A model generated the notes under the pieces. It had not been told where the DNA came from, ran no database searches, and was given only the letters and a program-made list of their open reading frames with translations. This document shows positions 8,896 through 17,011 of a DNA stretch of 64,000 nt, piece by piece. Made by a program: the position numbers and the translations under genes. The stretch is from Tsukamurella paurometabola DSM 20162. GTDB taxonomy: Bacteria > Actinomycetota > Actinomycetes > Mycobacteriales > Mycobacteriaceae. Where the stretch lies: the NCBI RefSeq assembly GCF_000092225.1, contig NC_014158.1, positions 62,001 to 126,000 on the forward strand, read 5' to 3'. Position 1 is the stretch's first letter, and each line of letters begins with the position of its first letter.

Positions 8896-9678
8896 ATGAA
8901 GGTCGTTCTGTTCTGCGGCGGGTACGGCATGCGAATGCGGGGCGGTGCCGACGATACGGTGCCCAAGCCGATGCAAATGGTCGGTCCGCGGCCCCTGATC
9001 TGGCACGTGATGCGCTACTACGCGCACTTCGGCCACACCGAGTTCATCCTGTGCCTGGGCTACGGCGCAGGGCACATCAAGGACTACTTCCTCAACTACC
9101 GCGAGACGGCGTCGAACGACTTCGTCATCCGCGGCGGCGAGGTGGAGTTGCTGTCCACCGACCTGTCGGACTGGACCATCAACTTCGTCGACACCGGCCT
9201 CGAATCGGCGATCGGCGAACGTCTGCGGCGCGCGCGGCCGTTCCTCGACGGCGACGAGTACTTCCTCGCGAACTACGCCGACGTCCTCAGCGACGCCCCG
9301 ATGAACACCATCATCGACAAGGTCAAGGCCGAGGGCGCCGCGGCATCGATGCTGTTGGTGCCGCCGCAGTCCTCCTTCCACTGCGTCGATGTGGACGGTG
9401 ACGACAAGGTCACCGGTATCACCCCGGTCTCCGAGTTCCCGATCTGGGAGAACGGCGGCTACTTCGTGCTCACCCAGGAAGTTTTCGACCATCTCCCGGA
9501 GGGCGGCGATCTGGTGGCCGACGCGTGCGGAGCGCTGCTGAAGGAGAACCGGCTGATCGGCTACCGCCATCGCGGCTTCTGGAAACCGGCGGACACCTTC
9601 AAGGAGCGCGCCGAGCTCGACGCCGGCTACGCCCAGGGACATCGCCCGTGGATGCTGTGGGAGAACGGCCACTCGTGA
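8896..9678 (+). CDS. Glucose-1-phosphate cytidylyltransferase-like nucleotidyltransferase
   Basis: A 260-aa RfbF-like enzyme that would make CDP-glucose or a related NDP-sugar from CTP and sugar 1-phosphate. It starts MKVVLFCGGYGMRMR (nucleotide-binding GG-x-G-x-R variant), then VPKPMQMVGPRPLIWHVM with the substrate-binding Lys-Pro, HCVDVDGDDKVTGI, and ENGGYFVL. Family members are about 255 aa. AAGGAG precedes ATG 8896. No CDP-glucose 4,6-dehydratase is nearby, so whether the product is truly CDP-glucose is uncertain. Confidence 0.85.
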   Translation: MKVVLFCGGYGMRMRGGADDTVPKPMQMVGPRPLIWHVMRYYAHFGHTEFILCLGYGAGHIKDYFLNYRETASNDFVIRGGEVELLSTDLSDWTINFVDTGLESAIGERLRRARPFLDGDEYFLANYADVLSDAPMNTIIDKVKAEGAAASMLLVPPQSSFHCVDVDGDDKVTGITPVSEFPIWENGGYFVLTQEVFDHLPEGGDLVADACGALLKENRLIGYRHRGFWKPADTFKERAELDAGYAQGHRPWMLWENGHS

Positions 9679-10328
9679 TCGGACTCTCGCCCGGGGCGGT
9701 GCGCGAGGTCGCGGTGCTCGGTGCCCACTGCGACGATATCGCGATCGGTATGGGCGGTACGCTGCTGCAGATCGCCGAGGCGAATCCGGGTGTCCGCGTG
9801 CGCGCTTTCGTCGGTAGCGGCGGCGGGACCCCGCGCGAGGCCGAGGAACGCGCCGCGCTGGCGGCGTTCGCTCCCGGCGCCGACCTGCGAATCACGGTCT
9901 TGGATCTGCCGGACGGTAGGTCGCCCGCGTACTGGGAGCGGGAGAAGCAGGCGCTCAGCGAGTTCCGTCGTTCGACCGACCCGGATGTGGTGTTCGCGCC
10001 GCACCGCGGCGATGCGCACCAGGATCATCGGCAGCTGGCCGAGATGGTGCCGACGGAGTTCCGCGACCATCTGACGCTCGGGTACGAGATCCTCAAGTGG
10101 GAGACCGATACACCGCGTCCGACGGTGTTCAATCCGCTCACCGTGTACGCCGCGATGACCAAAGCGCGGCTGCTCACCGAGTGCTACCCGTCGCAGACGG
10201 CGCACGACTGGTTCGATGACGAGTCCTTCCTCGGCCTGGCCCGACTGCGCGGGATCCAATGTCGCGCACCCTATGCCGAGGGATTCATGCTGGAGAAGGC
10301 GATCGTGGAGTTCGGAGGATTTCGATGA
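9675..10328 (+). CDS. PIG-L (LmbE) family deacetylase
   Basis: A 217-aa zinc-dependent N-deacetylase-like protein, the family of MshB/Mca and of GlcNAc-PI deacetylases. The first motif AHCDDIAIGMGG (usually AHPDD) and the second HRGDAHQDH supply the expected zinc-binding His/Asp residues. GTG 9675 overlaps the preceding stop by 4 bp and the gene overlaps the next by ATGA, so it belongs to the operon. It may deacetylate an N-acetyl amino sugar or an intermediate made by the neighbouring aminomutase-like domain; the substrate is unknown. Confidence 0.8.
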   Translation: MIGLSPGAVREVAVLGAHCDDIAIGMGGTLLQIAEANPGVRVRAFVGSGGGTPREAEERAALAAFAPGADLRITVLDLPDGRSPAYWEREKQALSEFRRSTDPDVVFAPHRGDAHQDHRQLAEMVPTEFRDHLTLGYEILKWETDTPRPTVFNPLTVYAAMTKARLLTECYPSQTAHDWFDDESFLGLARLRGIQCRAPYAEGFMLEKAIVEFGGFR

Positions 10329-11341
10329 AGGTTCTGGTTACCGGCCACCAGGGGTATCTGGGCACGGTCATGGTGCCTCTGCTGCAGGCGGAGGGTCACG
10401 ATGTGGTGGGCCTCGATTCCGGCCTGTTCGCCGACTGCACGCTGGGTGCGACGCCGCCGGAGCCGCCGGACATCGCCGTCGACCTGCGTGACGTGACCGA
10501 GGAGCAGCTCGCCGGTTTCGACGCCGTGATCCACCTCGCCGCGCTGTCGAACGATCCGCTCGGAGCCCTCGATCCGCAGATCACCTATGACATCAACCAC
10601 CATGCGTCGTCGCGGCTGGCCCGCCTGGCAAAGCAGGCCGGTGTCGCGCGATTCCTCTATGCCTCCACGTGTTCGGTATACGGCGCCGCGGGCGACGGTC
10701 TGGTCGACGAAGATGCTCCGCTCCGTCCGCTCACCCCGTACGCCGAGAGCAAGGTGCGGGTCGAGGACGATGCTGCGGCGATCGCCGACTCCGGATTCGC
10801 GCCCGTCTTCCTGCGCAACGCCACCGCCTTCGGATTCTCCCCGCGGCTGCGCGCGGACATCGTGCTCAACAACCTGGTCGGCTACGCCACCCTCACCGGC
10901 GAGGTGAAGGTGCTCTCCGACGGCACCCCGTGGCGACCACTGGTGCACGCCCAGGACATCGCACGCGCGTTCGCCACCTGTCTGACCGCGCCGGTGGAGA
11001 AGATCTCGTGCCAGGCGTACAACATCGGCACCGAGGTCAACAACGTCACGGTCGCCGAGATCGCGCAGTCGGTGATCGACGCCGTGCCCGGGTCCACGCT
11101 CAACATCACCGGCGAGTCCGGGGCCGATCCGCGTTCGTACCGGGTCGACTTCTCCCGTGCCCGAGACGGACTCGGTTTCGAAGCGCAGTGGACCGTGGCC
11201 GATGGTGCGGCAGAACTGTACCGCGAGTACACGGCCCGGGGGCTGACCTCGGAGGCCTTCTTCGAGCGCTACACCCGTCTCGCGCACCTCAAGTCGCGCC
11301 AGGAGGCCGGTACGCTCGACGACACGATGCGCCCGGTCTAG
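10325..11341 (+). CDS. NAD-dependent sugar epimerase/dehydratase (SDR)
   Basis: A 338-aa extended short-chain dehydrogenase acting on nucleotide sugars. Motifs are TGHQGYLG (variant of TGxxGxxG) at residues 6-13, DVVGLDSG, VIHLAALSNDP, YASTCSVYG, then YAESK with the catalytic Tyr and Lys. ATG 10325 follows GGAGG and overlaps the deacetylase stop. It could be the 4,6-dehydratase, epimerase or reductase step; the fold alone does not decide. It is the only SDR of the operon in this window. Confidence 0.85.
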   Translation: MKVLVTGHQGYLGTVMVPLLQAEGHDVVGLDSGLFADCTLGATPPEPPDIAVDLRDVTEEQLAGFDAVIHLAALSNDPLGALDPQITYDINHHASSRLARLAKQAGVARFLYASTCSVYGAAGDGLVDEDAPLRPLTPYAESKVRVEDDAAAIADSGFAPVFLRNATAFGFSPRLRADIVLNNLVGYATLTGEVKVLSDGTPWRPLVHAQDIARAFATCLTAPVEKISCQAYNIGTEVNNVTVAEIAQSVIDAVPGSTLNITGESGADPRSYRVDFSRARDGLGFEAQWTVADGAAELYREYTARGLTSEAFFERYTRLAHLKSRQEAGTLDDTMRPV

Positions 11342-11343
11342 CC

Positions 11344-13797
11344 ATGGCATGCCGGGGCTGCGGGAGCGGCGATCTTCACCGGGTGCTCGATCTGGGCGCG
11401 GTGCCCGCCGCCGACCACTTTCCGCCCGCGGAGTCCCCTGTCACACAGGAGGAATCGGCGCACCCGTTGGCGATGGATCTGTGCGGAGCTTGCGGCCTAG
11501 CGCAGCTCGCCGCCGACGACACGGTGACCGACGAGCCGCGCGGAGTGGAACCGCAGGCTCTCAAAGATCAGGCCGCCGATGCCGTGGCCCGCGCTGCGTC
11601 CGCCGGCTGGCTCAATGGAAAGACGGTGCGTGAGTTCGGCAGTCCGCACGGTGGCACCTGGCTGCCGCTGCTCGCCGAGCGCGGTCTTCAGCCCACCGAA
11701 GGCCCCGCGGATGTGGTGGTGGACTGTTTCGGCGTGATGCACGAGCCCGATCAGAAGGCGGCGTTCGCGCGCCGCGCCGCCGCACTGGCACCGGGTGGGG
11801 TGCTCCTGCTCCAATACCACGCATTGGGCGCCATCGTCGCCGGGGAGCAATGGAACGCGCTGCGGCACGGGCACTTCGCGTACTACTCCCTGCATGCGCT
11901 GAGCGGGCTCCTGGCAGGTGCCGGTCTCAGCGTCGCCGGTGCCTGGGAGTTCGATCTGTATGGCGGGACCGTGATGCTCGCCGTCGTTGAAGGCAGTGTG
12001 GCACCGGACGACACCGTGTTCCGCCTGCTCGACGAGGAGGAGCGCGCCGGGCTGCGTGACCCCGCGGTGGTGGGCACCCTCGGCCGGGCAGCGCTCCGGC
12101 AGGCGGCCGCGCTCCGGGCCTGGGCGCACGACGAGACGGCCGCCGGCCGGCGGCCGGCCGCCTACGGAGCCGCCTCGCGGGCGGTGGCGTTGTTCGCGCT
12201 CGCCGGTCTGAACCGTGCCGTGCTGTCCGCCGTCGCCGATGCCAGTCCCGGTAAACAGGGCCGTCGCATGCCCGGCACCGACATCCCCATCGTCGCGCCC
12301 GAGGTCGTGGCGGCAGGCACCGGCCCGGTGTTGCTCACCCTGCCCGACCTGCGCGACGAGCTGGTCGCGGGCTATCCGGCACTCTCCGACCGACTGGTGG
12401 TCGACCCGAGCACGGTCGTCACATCACCGGTCGCGCTCGAGCCCGACGACGGCCCGCCCCCGCGCGATTTCACCGAATCGAACCGACTACAGGCGCGTCT
12501 GCACCAGCTCGTGCCCGGCGGCGCCCACACCTACGCGCGCGCCTCCGACCAGTACCCCGAGAACATGGCACCGATCCTGACCGGCGGCCTCGGTGCGCGC
12601 GTGCAGGACGTCGACGGTAACGAGTACGTCGAATACGGAATGGGGCTGCGGGCCGTCACCCTGGGCCATGCGCATCCGCGCGTCGTGGCCGCGGTCACCG
12701 ACGCGATCGCCCACGGCACCAACTTCAGCCGTCCCACCGCACTGGAGGTGGACGCCGCCGAGGACTTCCTCGCCCTGGTGCCCGGCGCCGATATGGTCAA
12801 GTTCGCCAAGAACGGTTCCGATGCCACGACCGCCGCGGTACGGCTGGCCCGGGCCGCCACCGGGCGCGACCTGGTGGCCGCGTGCGATCACCCGTTCTTC
12901 TCCGTCGACGACTGGTTCATCGGTACCACTGCCATGAACGCGGGCATCCCCGCCGAGGTACCCGCGAAGACTCTGCGATTCCAGTACAACGATCCCGGTT
13001 CCCTGCAGCGCCTGTTCGACGAGAACCCCGGCCGCATCGCCTGCGTCTTCCTGGAGGCGGCGACCGCCACGGCCGAGCCCGTGGACGGTTTCCTCGAACG
13101 CGTCCGGACGCTGTGCGACCGGAACGGAGCCCTGTTGGTCTTCGACGAGATGATCACCGGATTCCGGTGGTCCGAGCACGGTGCGCAGGGGCTGTACGGT
13201 GTGATTCCCGATCTGTCCTGTTGGGGTAAGGCCATGGGCAATGGATTGCCTATGGCCGCGCTCGCCGGCCGGCGCGAGTACATGGAACTGGGCGGGCTGA
13301 ACACCGATCGCGACCGCGTCTTCCTCCTGTCCACCACGCACGGCCCGGAAACCGCCGGTCTGGCGGCCTTCCGCGCTGTGGTCGCCGAGTACGCCGAGTC
13401 CGATCCGATCGGCGCCATGGAGGCCGCCGGCCGCCGGCTCGAGCGGGCGGCCACCGAGGTGATCGCGGGGGCCGGGCTCGCCGACTACGTCCAGGTGATC
13501 GGACGGCCTTCGTGTCAGGTGTTCGTCACCCGCGACGCCGAGGGTGCACCGTCACAGGCCTATCGCACCCTGTTCCTGCAGGGATTGCTCGAGAACGGGG
13601 TGCTGGCTCAGTCCCTGGTGAACTCCGCCGCGCACACCGAGGCCGATGTCGATCACACCGTCGACGCGATCGAGGAAGCCCTCGTCGCCTACGGTCGGGC
13701 CGTCGTCGACGGCACCGTCGAGGGGCATCTGCGCGGGCGTCCGGTGGCTCCCGCGCTGCGCCGCTCCGCCGCCCCCCGCCGCTTGCCCGACGCCTGA
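11344..13797 (+). CDS. Fusion: C-methyltransferase + glutamate-1-semialdehyde aminomutase-like enzyme
   Basis: An 817-aa two-domain protein. Residues 1 to about 372 are NovU/TylCIII-like: zinc motif C3-x2-C6 and C47-x2-C50, a weakened SAM site (REFGSPHGGTWL), GHFAYYSLHAL, and a C-terminal AAYGAASRAVAL domain. From about residue 375 a class III PLP fold begins: LVPGGAHTYARA, FAKNGSDATTAAVRLAR, LLVFDEMITGFR, and the PLP lysine K629 in SCWGKAMGNG, as in glutamate-1-semialdehyde 2,1-aminomutase. ATG 11344 is 2 nt after the epimerase stop. Separate, both families occur in sugar operons; fused they may couple methyl branching and amino transfer. No frameshift is seen. Confidence 0.85.
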   Translation: MACRGCGSGDLHRVLDLGAVPAADHFPPAESPVTQEESAHPLAMDLCGACGLAQLAADDTVTDEPRGVEPQALKDQAADAVARAASAGWLNGKTVREFGSPHGGTWLPLLAERGLQPTEGPADVVVDCFGVMHEPDQKAAFARRAAALAPGGVLLLQYHALGAIVAGEQWNALRHGHFAYYSLHALSGLLAGAGLSVAGAWEFDLYGGTVMLAVVEGSVAPDDTVFRLLDEEERAGLRDPAVVGTLGRAALRQAAALRAWAHDETAAGRRPAAYGAASRAVALFALAGLNRAVLSAVADASPGKQGRRMPGTDIPIVAPEVVAAGTGPVLLTLPDLRDELVAGYPALSDRLVVDPSTVVTSPVALEPDDGPPPRDFTESNRLQARLHQLVPGGAHTYARASDQYPENMAPILTGGLGARVQDVDGNEYVEYGMGLRAVTLGHAHPRVVAAVTDAIAHGTNFSRPTALEVDAAEDFLALVPGADMVKFAKNGSDATTAAVRLARAATGRDLVAACDHPFFSVDDWFIGTTAMNAGIPAEVPAKTLRFQYNDPGSLQRLFDENPGRIACVFLEAATATAEPVDGFLERVRTLCDRNGALLVFDEMITGFRWSEHGAQGLYGVIPDLSCWGKAMGNGLPMAALAGRREYMELGGLNTDRDRVFLLSTTHGPETAGLAAFRAVVAEYAESDPIGAMEAAGRRLERAATEVIAGAGLADYVQVIGRPSCQVFVTRDAEGAPSQAYRTLFLQGLLENGVLAQSLVNSAAHTEADVDHTVDAIEEALVAYGRAVVDGTVEGHLRGRPVAPALRRSAAPRRLPDA

Positions 13798-13861
13798 CCG
13801 CCGTCCGCGGCACACGACGTACGGTTTCGGCCGGGGCGTCGCCGCAGGTAGGATCGGGCGC

Positions 13862-14335
13862 GTGAACCACGCGCCGGCCGACGCCACCACCTCCTCGCGA
13901 TCCCTGCGGATCTGGGGATGGGTGGGCGCCGCCGTCGCGCTGGCCACGTCGCTGGTGCACCTCCCGATGCTCGGCGATAAGAGCTGGGTGGTGTCGATCA
14001 TCGTGGCCGCGATGCTCATCGGCTGCGCGCACTGCTCCGTGTGCCTGTTCCGCAACCCGACGGTGAGCGCCTGGGTGCGGACCGCGGCGATGGGCGTGAT
14101 CATGATCGCGCTGCATCCCGTGCTCATGTCGGCGATGGGCCACGGCTCGGGGATGTCGATGGATCACGCTATGGCCGGTATGGACATGGGTGGCATGGAG
14201 ATGGGCGGCATGGCTTCGATGGAGCCGTGGATGACCTTGATGATCGTCTTCGCGGCGGCCGAGATCGTGGTGGCCGTCGCCGCGCTCGGCGTGATCGCGC
14301 TCCGCAACCGCGGAACCTCACGAGCCGCAGGGTGA
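13862..14335 (+). CDS. Met-rich membrane protein, possible copper handling
   Basis: A 157-aa protein with four hydrophobic helices (about residues 18-36, 43-63, 71-88 and 122-146). It has a CAHCSVC cluster at the end of helix 2, and a loop of about 30 residues packed with methionine, histidine and glycine (MSMDHAMAGMDMGGMEMGGM). Such Met/Cys sets bind copper(I). The CopD-CtaG fusion two genes on supports a copper role, which remains inference. The GTG start lies 7 nt after TAGGAT (13849-13854), so the mRNA is probably leaderless. Confidence 0.65.
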   Translation: MNHAPADATTSSRSLRIWGWVGAAVALATSLVHLPMLGDKSWVVSIIVAAMLIGCAHCSVCLFRNPTVSAWVRTAAMGVIMIALHPVLMSAMGHGSGMSMDHAMAGMDMGGMEMGGMASMEPWMTLMIVFAAAEIVVAVAALGVIALRNRGTSRAAG

Positions 14336-14387
14336 CCACGATCACTCGGTGCTAACGCCCGGGCGATCAGAACAGATAGGTGAAGCG

Positions 14388-15113
14388 ATGAACGCGACGA
14401 CTGACTTCCACAAGCCCGCTGTGCGCCGGGCGGCGGCCGTGGCCGCCACCGGTGCCCTGATCGTCGGTCTCACCGGCGGCATCGCCGCCGCCGAGCCCGA
14501 TGCGCAGACCACACCCACCACCCCCGCTTCCGAGCTGCTGCTCGAGCAGAAGGACTTCCCGGGCGGCTACTGGGTGGTGCCCTCGCCGCAGCAGCGCCTC
14601 GCCAACGAGCTCGGGGCCGATCCGCTGACTCTCGTGGCCTCGGCCAAGGTGAACCCGCCGGAGTGCAAGAACGTGCTCACCGCGGCGAAGAACGGCGGGG
14701 GCACCGACGCCAACACCGTCGCCGGCGTGCACGATCAGGACCGCAAATCGCTGAGTGAATCGCTGGTTCCCAAGGCCGCCGATGTGGACACCCTCAAGGT
14801 GGGTCTGCTCAAGCTGTGCTCCGATGTCACCATCGAGGCCAACGATCCCAAGGGCGGCGTCGTCAAGGTGCGCGCGAAGACGAAGGAGGTGGCCTCGGAC
14901 AAGCAGAAGGCCACCTTCGAGATCGTCATCGACGGCACCCGGACCAAGGGCACCGACTCCTTCCCGGTGCAGCAGAAGGTGCTCTTCGGTGTCGCCTCGC
15001 TGCGCGGCTACACCGTGGCCGTGCAGGGCACCAAGCTCGGCGGCGATCCCGATCGGGGCGAGTTCGACTCGTTCTTCAGCAAGTCGGTGAACAAGGTCAA
15101 GGACGCGAAGTAG
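14388..15113 (+). CDS. Secreted protein of unknown function
   Basis: A 241-aa exported protein. A signal peptide (about residues 10-37, VAATGALIVGLTGGIAAAEP) ends at an Ala-x-Ala site. The mature part starts with a Thr/Pro linker, then LLLEQKDFPGGYWVV, two cysteines (PPECKNVL and LLKLCSDV) that could pair, and a Lys-rich C-terminus. The layout resembles mycobacterial PknH-sensor-like or DUF5642-like extracytoplasmic proteins, but I cannot assign the family. ATG 14388 follows GGTGAAG. It is 2 nt upstream of the CopD-CtaG gene and probably cotranscribed. Confidence 0.7.
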   Translation: MNATTDFHKPAVRRAAAVAATGALIVGLTGGIAAAEPDAQTTPTTPASELLLEQKDFPGGYWVVPSPQQRLANELGADPLTLVASAKVNPPECKNVLTAAKNGGGTDANTVAGVHDQDRKSLSESLVPKAADVDTLKVGLLKLCSDVTIEANDPKGGVVKVRAKTKEVASDKQKATFEIVIDGTRTKGTDSFPVQQKVLFGVASLRGYTVAVQGTKLGGDPDRGEFDSFFSKSVNKVKDAK

Positions 15114-15115
15114 CG

Positions 15116-16957
15116 ATGGCTGAGGCGGTCGCCCCCGAGCGCCCGTCGCCGACTCCCTCGGACCGCCCCGGCCATACGCCGCGGACCGGTGCGGTGGCGC
15201 TCGGCGTCGGGGCGGCGGTGGCGCTCGCCGTCGTCCTCTGGCTCGTGACGAGCGAGGGCGAGATCCGCTACGACATCAACGGCGACAGCTACCCCGGCGC
15301 GCTCACCGCGTACGGCGCATCGATCGGCCGGCTCGCGGGCACGGTCGCCGCAGCGCTGACATTCGGCGCCCTCGGCTACGCCGTGTTCCGGACCAAACCG
15401 CAAGACGGCGGTGAGCTCGGCCTGCGGGGCTACGTCACCCAGTTGCACGCCCGCCGGTACGCCGCCGTCTGGGCGGTCGTCTCGGCGCCGATGATCCTGC
15501 TGGCCGCGTCCGACAGCGCCGGCCAGGACTTGGTGGCCACCTACCGGGTGGGCGGGCTGTTCGCGCTGGTCTCGGCTTCCGAGGCGGCGAAGGGCTGGAT
15601 CGTCTCCCTGATCTGCGCGGTGATCGTGATCATCGCGATGCGCAACTGCCTGACCTGGGTGGCGCACCTGTGGATCCTGCTCCCGGCGGGCATCGGCCTG
15701 CTCGCCACCGTCGTGACCGCCAATGAGGCGCAGGGTCCCAAGCACGATTATTCGACGGCGGCACTCATCACGATCGCGCTCGCGGGCGCACTCTGGCTGG
15801 GCGGTCTGTGGTCGTCCGTCCGGCTCCCCGAACGCCCCGAGAAGCGATGGACCGCACCCGCGTTCGCGACGCTCGTGCTCGCGAACGGTGCCGTCCTCGC
15901 GGTGGTCTACGCGCCCGGTTCGGACCTGTGGGTCACCTGGTACGGCTGGCTGTACATCGCCACCGCCGTGCTCATCGCGGCGGCTGCCTTGGCCCAGTAC
16001 CTGCGCGCTCGTGCGCCGGCAGCCGGGCTGCTCACCGCCTCCATCGGCACCGCGCTGGCTGCCTCGCTGTTGACCCCGCCGCCGTTCCTGCGCAAGCGAT
16101 TCACCGTCGGCGAAGTATTCATGGGCTACGACCTGCCCGATCCGCCGAACGCCCTCCGCCTGGCCACCCTGTGGCGCTTCGACCTCAACTTCGTGCTGAT
16201 CGTGGCCGCGTTCGCCGTCGGGTACCTGCTGCTGGTGCGGCGCACCACGTCCTGGCCCTGGTACCGCACCGCATGCTTCCTGTTCGGCTGCTTCGCGCTG
16301 CTCGTGCTCACCAGCTCGGGCGTGAGCACCTATTCGAAGGCCATGTTCAGTGTGCACATGGTCTCGCACATGCTGATGACCTCGCTCGTCCCCGTGTTCC
16401 TGCTGCTGGGTGCGCCGATCACACTGCTGCGCGACACTCTCACCGGGGCGCCGAAGCGGTGGCTGGAGCTGTTCCTGGAGTCGAAGTCGTTCGTGGTGCT
16501 GATGCGGCCAGCCGTCCAGCTCCTGATGTTCGCGCTCATGCTCTACGGCCTGTACTTCACCCCGCTGTTCGACCGGATCGGCCGTTATCACTGGGGCCAT
16601 CTCGGCATCAACCTGGCGCTGTTGTTCACCGGGTTCCTGTTCTACTGGCGCGTCTTCCAGATCGACCCGGTACCGAAGGAGCTGCCCTTCATCGGTCGCA
16701 TCGGCATGCTGCTGGCGATGATGCCGATCTCGATGGTGTTCGCGCTGATCGTGATGACGATGGACGGCCTGGTCGGCTCCCGCCTGTACTACTACCTGGA
16801 CCTGTCCTGGATGACGGATCTCCAGCGCGACCAGTTCGTGGGCGGGGTCGCCGCCTGGGCGGTCGACGAGGCCGCGATCGCGCTGGTGACGCTCGGCCTG
16901 GTGCTGCACTGGGCGTGGCAGAACCGCGGTGAGGATTCCGAGCCCGAGCTGCTGTGA
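15116..16957 (+). CDS. CopD-CtaG fusion: copper/cytochrome oxidase assembly membrane protein
   Basis: A 613-aa polytopic protein. The first half (to about residue 320) resembles CopD-type copper transport proteins. The second half resembles CtaG_caa3 assembly factors: FSVHMVSHMLMTSLVPVFLLLGAPITLLRD, YYLDLSWMTDLQRDQFVGG and EAAIALV, with the conserved His of HMxxH and PLFD. This fused form is common in Actinobacteria and supplies copper to cytochrome oxidase. ATG 15116 is 2 nt after the secreted-protein gene. A stand-alone CtaG occurs at 35515-36444. Confidence 0.85.
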   Translation: MAEAVAPERPSPTPSDRPGHTPRTGAVALGVGAAVALAVVLWLVTSEGEIRYDINGDSYPGALTAYGASIGRLAGTVAAALTFGALGYAVFRTKPQDGGELGLRGYVTQLHARRYAAVWAVVSAPMILLAASDSAGQDLVATYRVGGLFALVSASEAAKGWIVSLICAVIVIIAMRNCLTWVAHLWILLPAGIGLLATVVTANEAQGPKHDYSTAALITIALAGALWLGGLWSSVRLPERPEKRWTAPAFATLVLANGAVLAVVYAPGSDLWVTWYGWLYIATAVLIAAAALAQYLRARAPAAGLLTASIGTALAASLLTPPPFLRKRFTVGEVFMGYDLPDPPNALRLATLWRFDLNFVLIVAAFAVGYLLLVRRTTSWPWYRTACFLFGCFALLVLTSSGVSTYSKAMFSVHMVSHMLMTSLVPVFLLLGAPITLLRDTLTGAPKRWLELFLESKSFVVLMRPAVQLLMFALMLYGLYFTPLFDRIGRYHWGHLGINLALLFTGFLFYWRVFQIDPVPKELPFIGRIGMLLAMMPISMVFALIVMTMDGLVGSRLYYYLDLSWMTDLQRDQFVGGVAAWAVDEAAIALVTLGLVLHWAWQNRGEDSEPELL

Positions 16958-17011
16958 ATCCGGTAGCTCGGAATTCGGCCGGACGTCGGCTGCGGACTCG
17001 ACTCGGCCGCG

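Noticed and set aside
10669-11343. Extension of the methyltransferase-aminomutase fusion to an upstream start, giving 1042 residues
   Set aside because: The extra 225 residues lie inside the epimerase gene in another frame; family homology begins at MACRGC (11344).
14160-14220. Short repeats of ATGGGCGGCATGGA type suggesting a DNA repeat element
   Set aside because: They are in frame and encode the Met/Gly-rich loop of the membrane protein.
15008-16909. A 633-codon frame antisense to the CopD-CtaG gene, and similar long antisense frames at 38487-40655 and 50993-52855
   Set aside because: Antisense frames are expected at this GC content; products are Arg/His/Gln-rich without domains, and the sense genes are certain.
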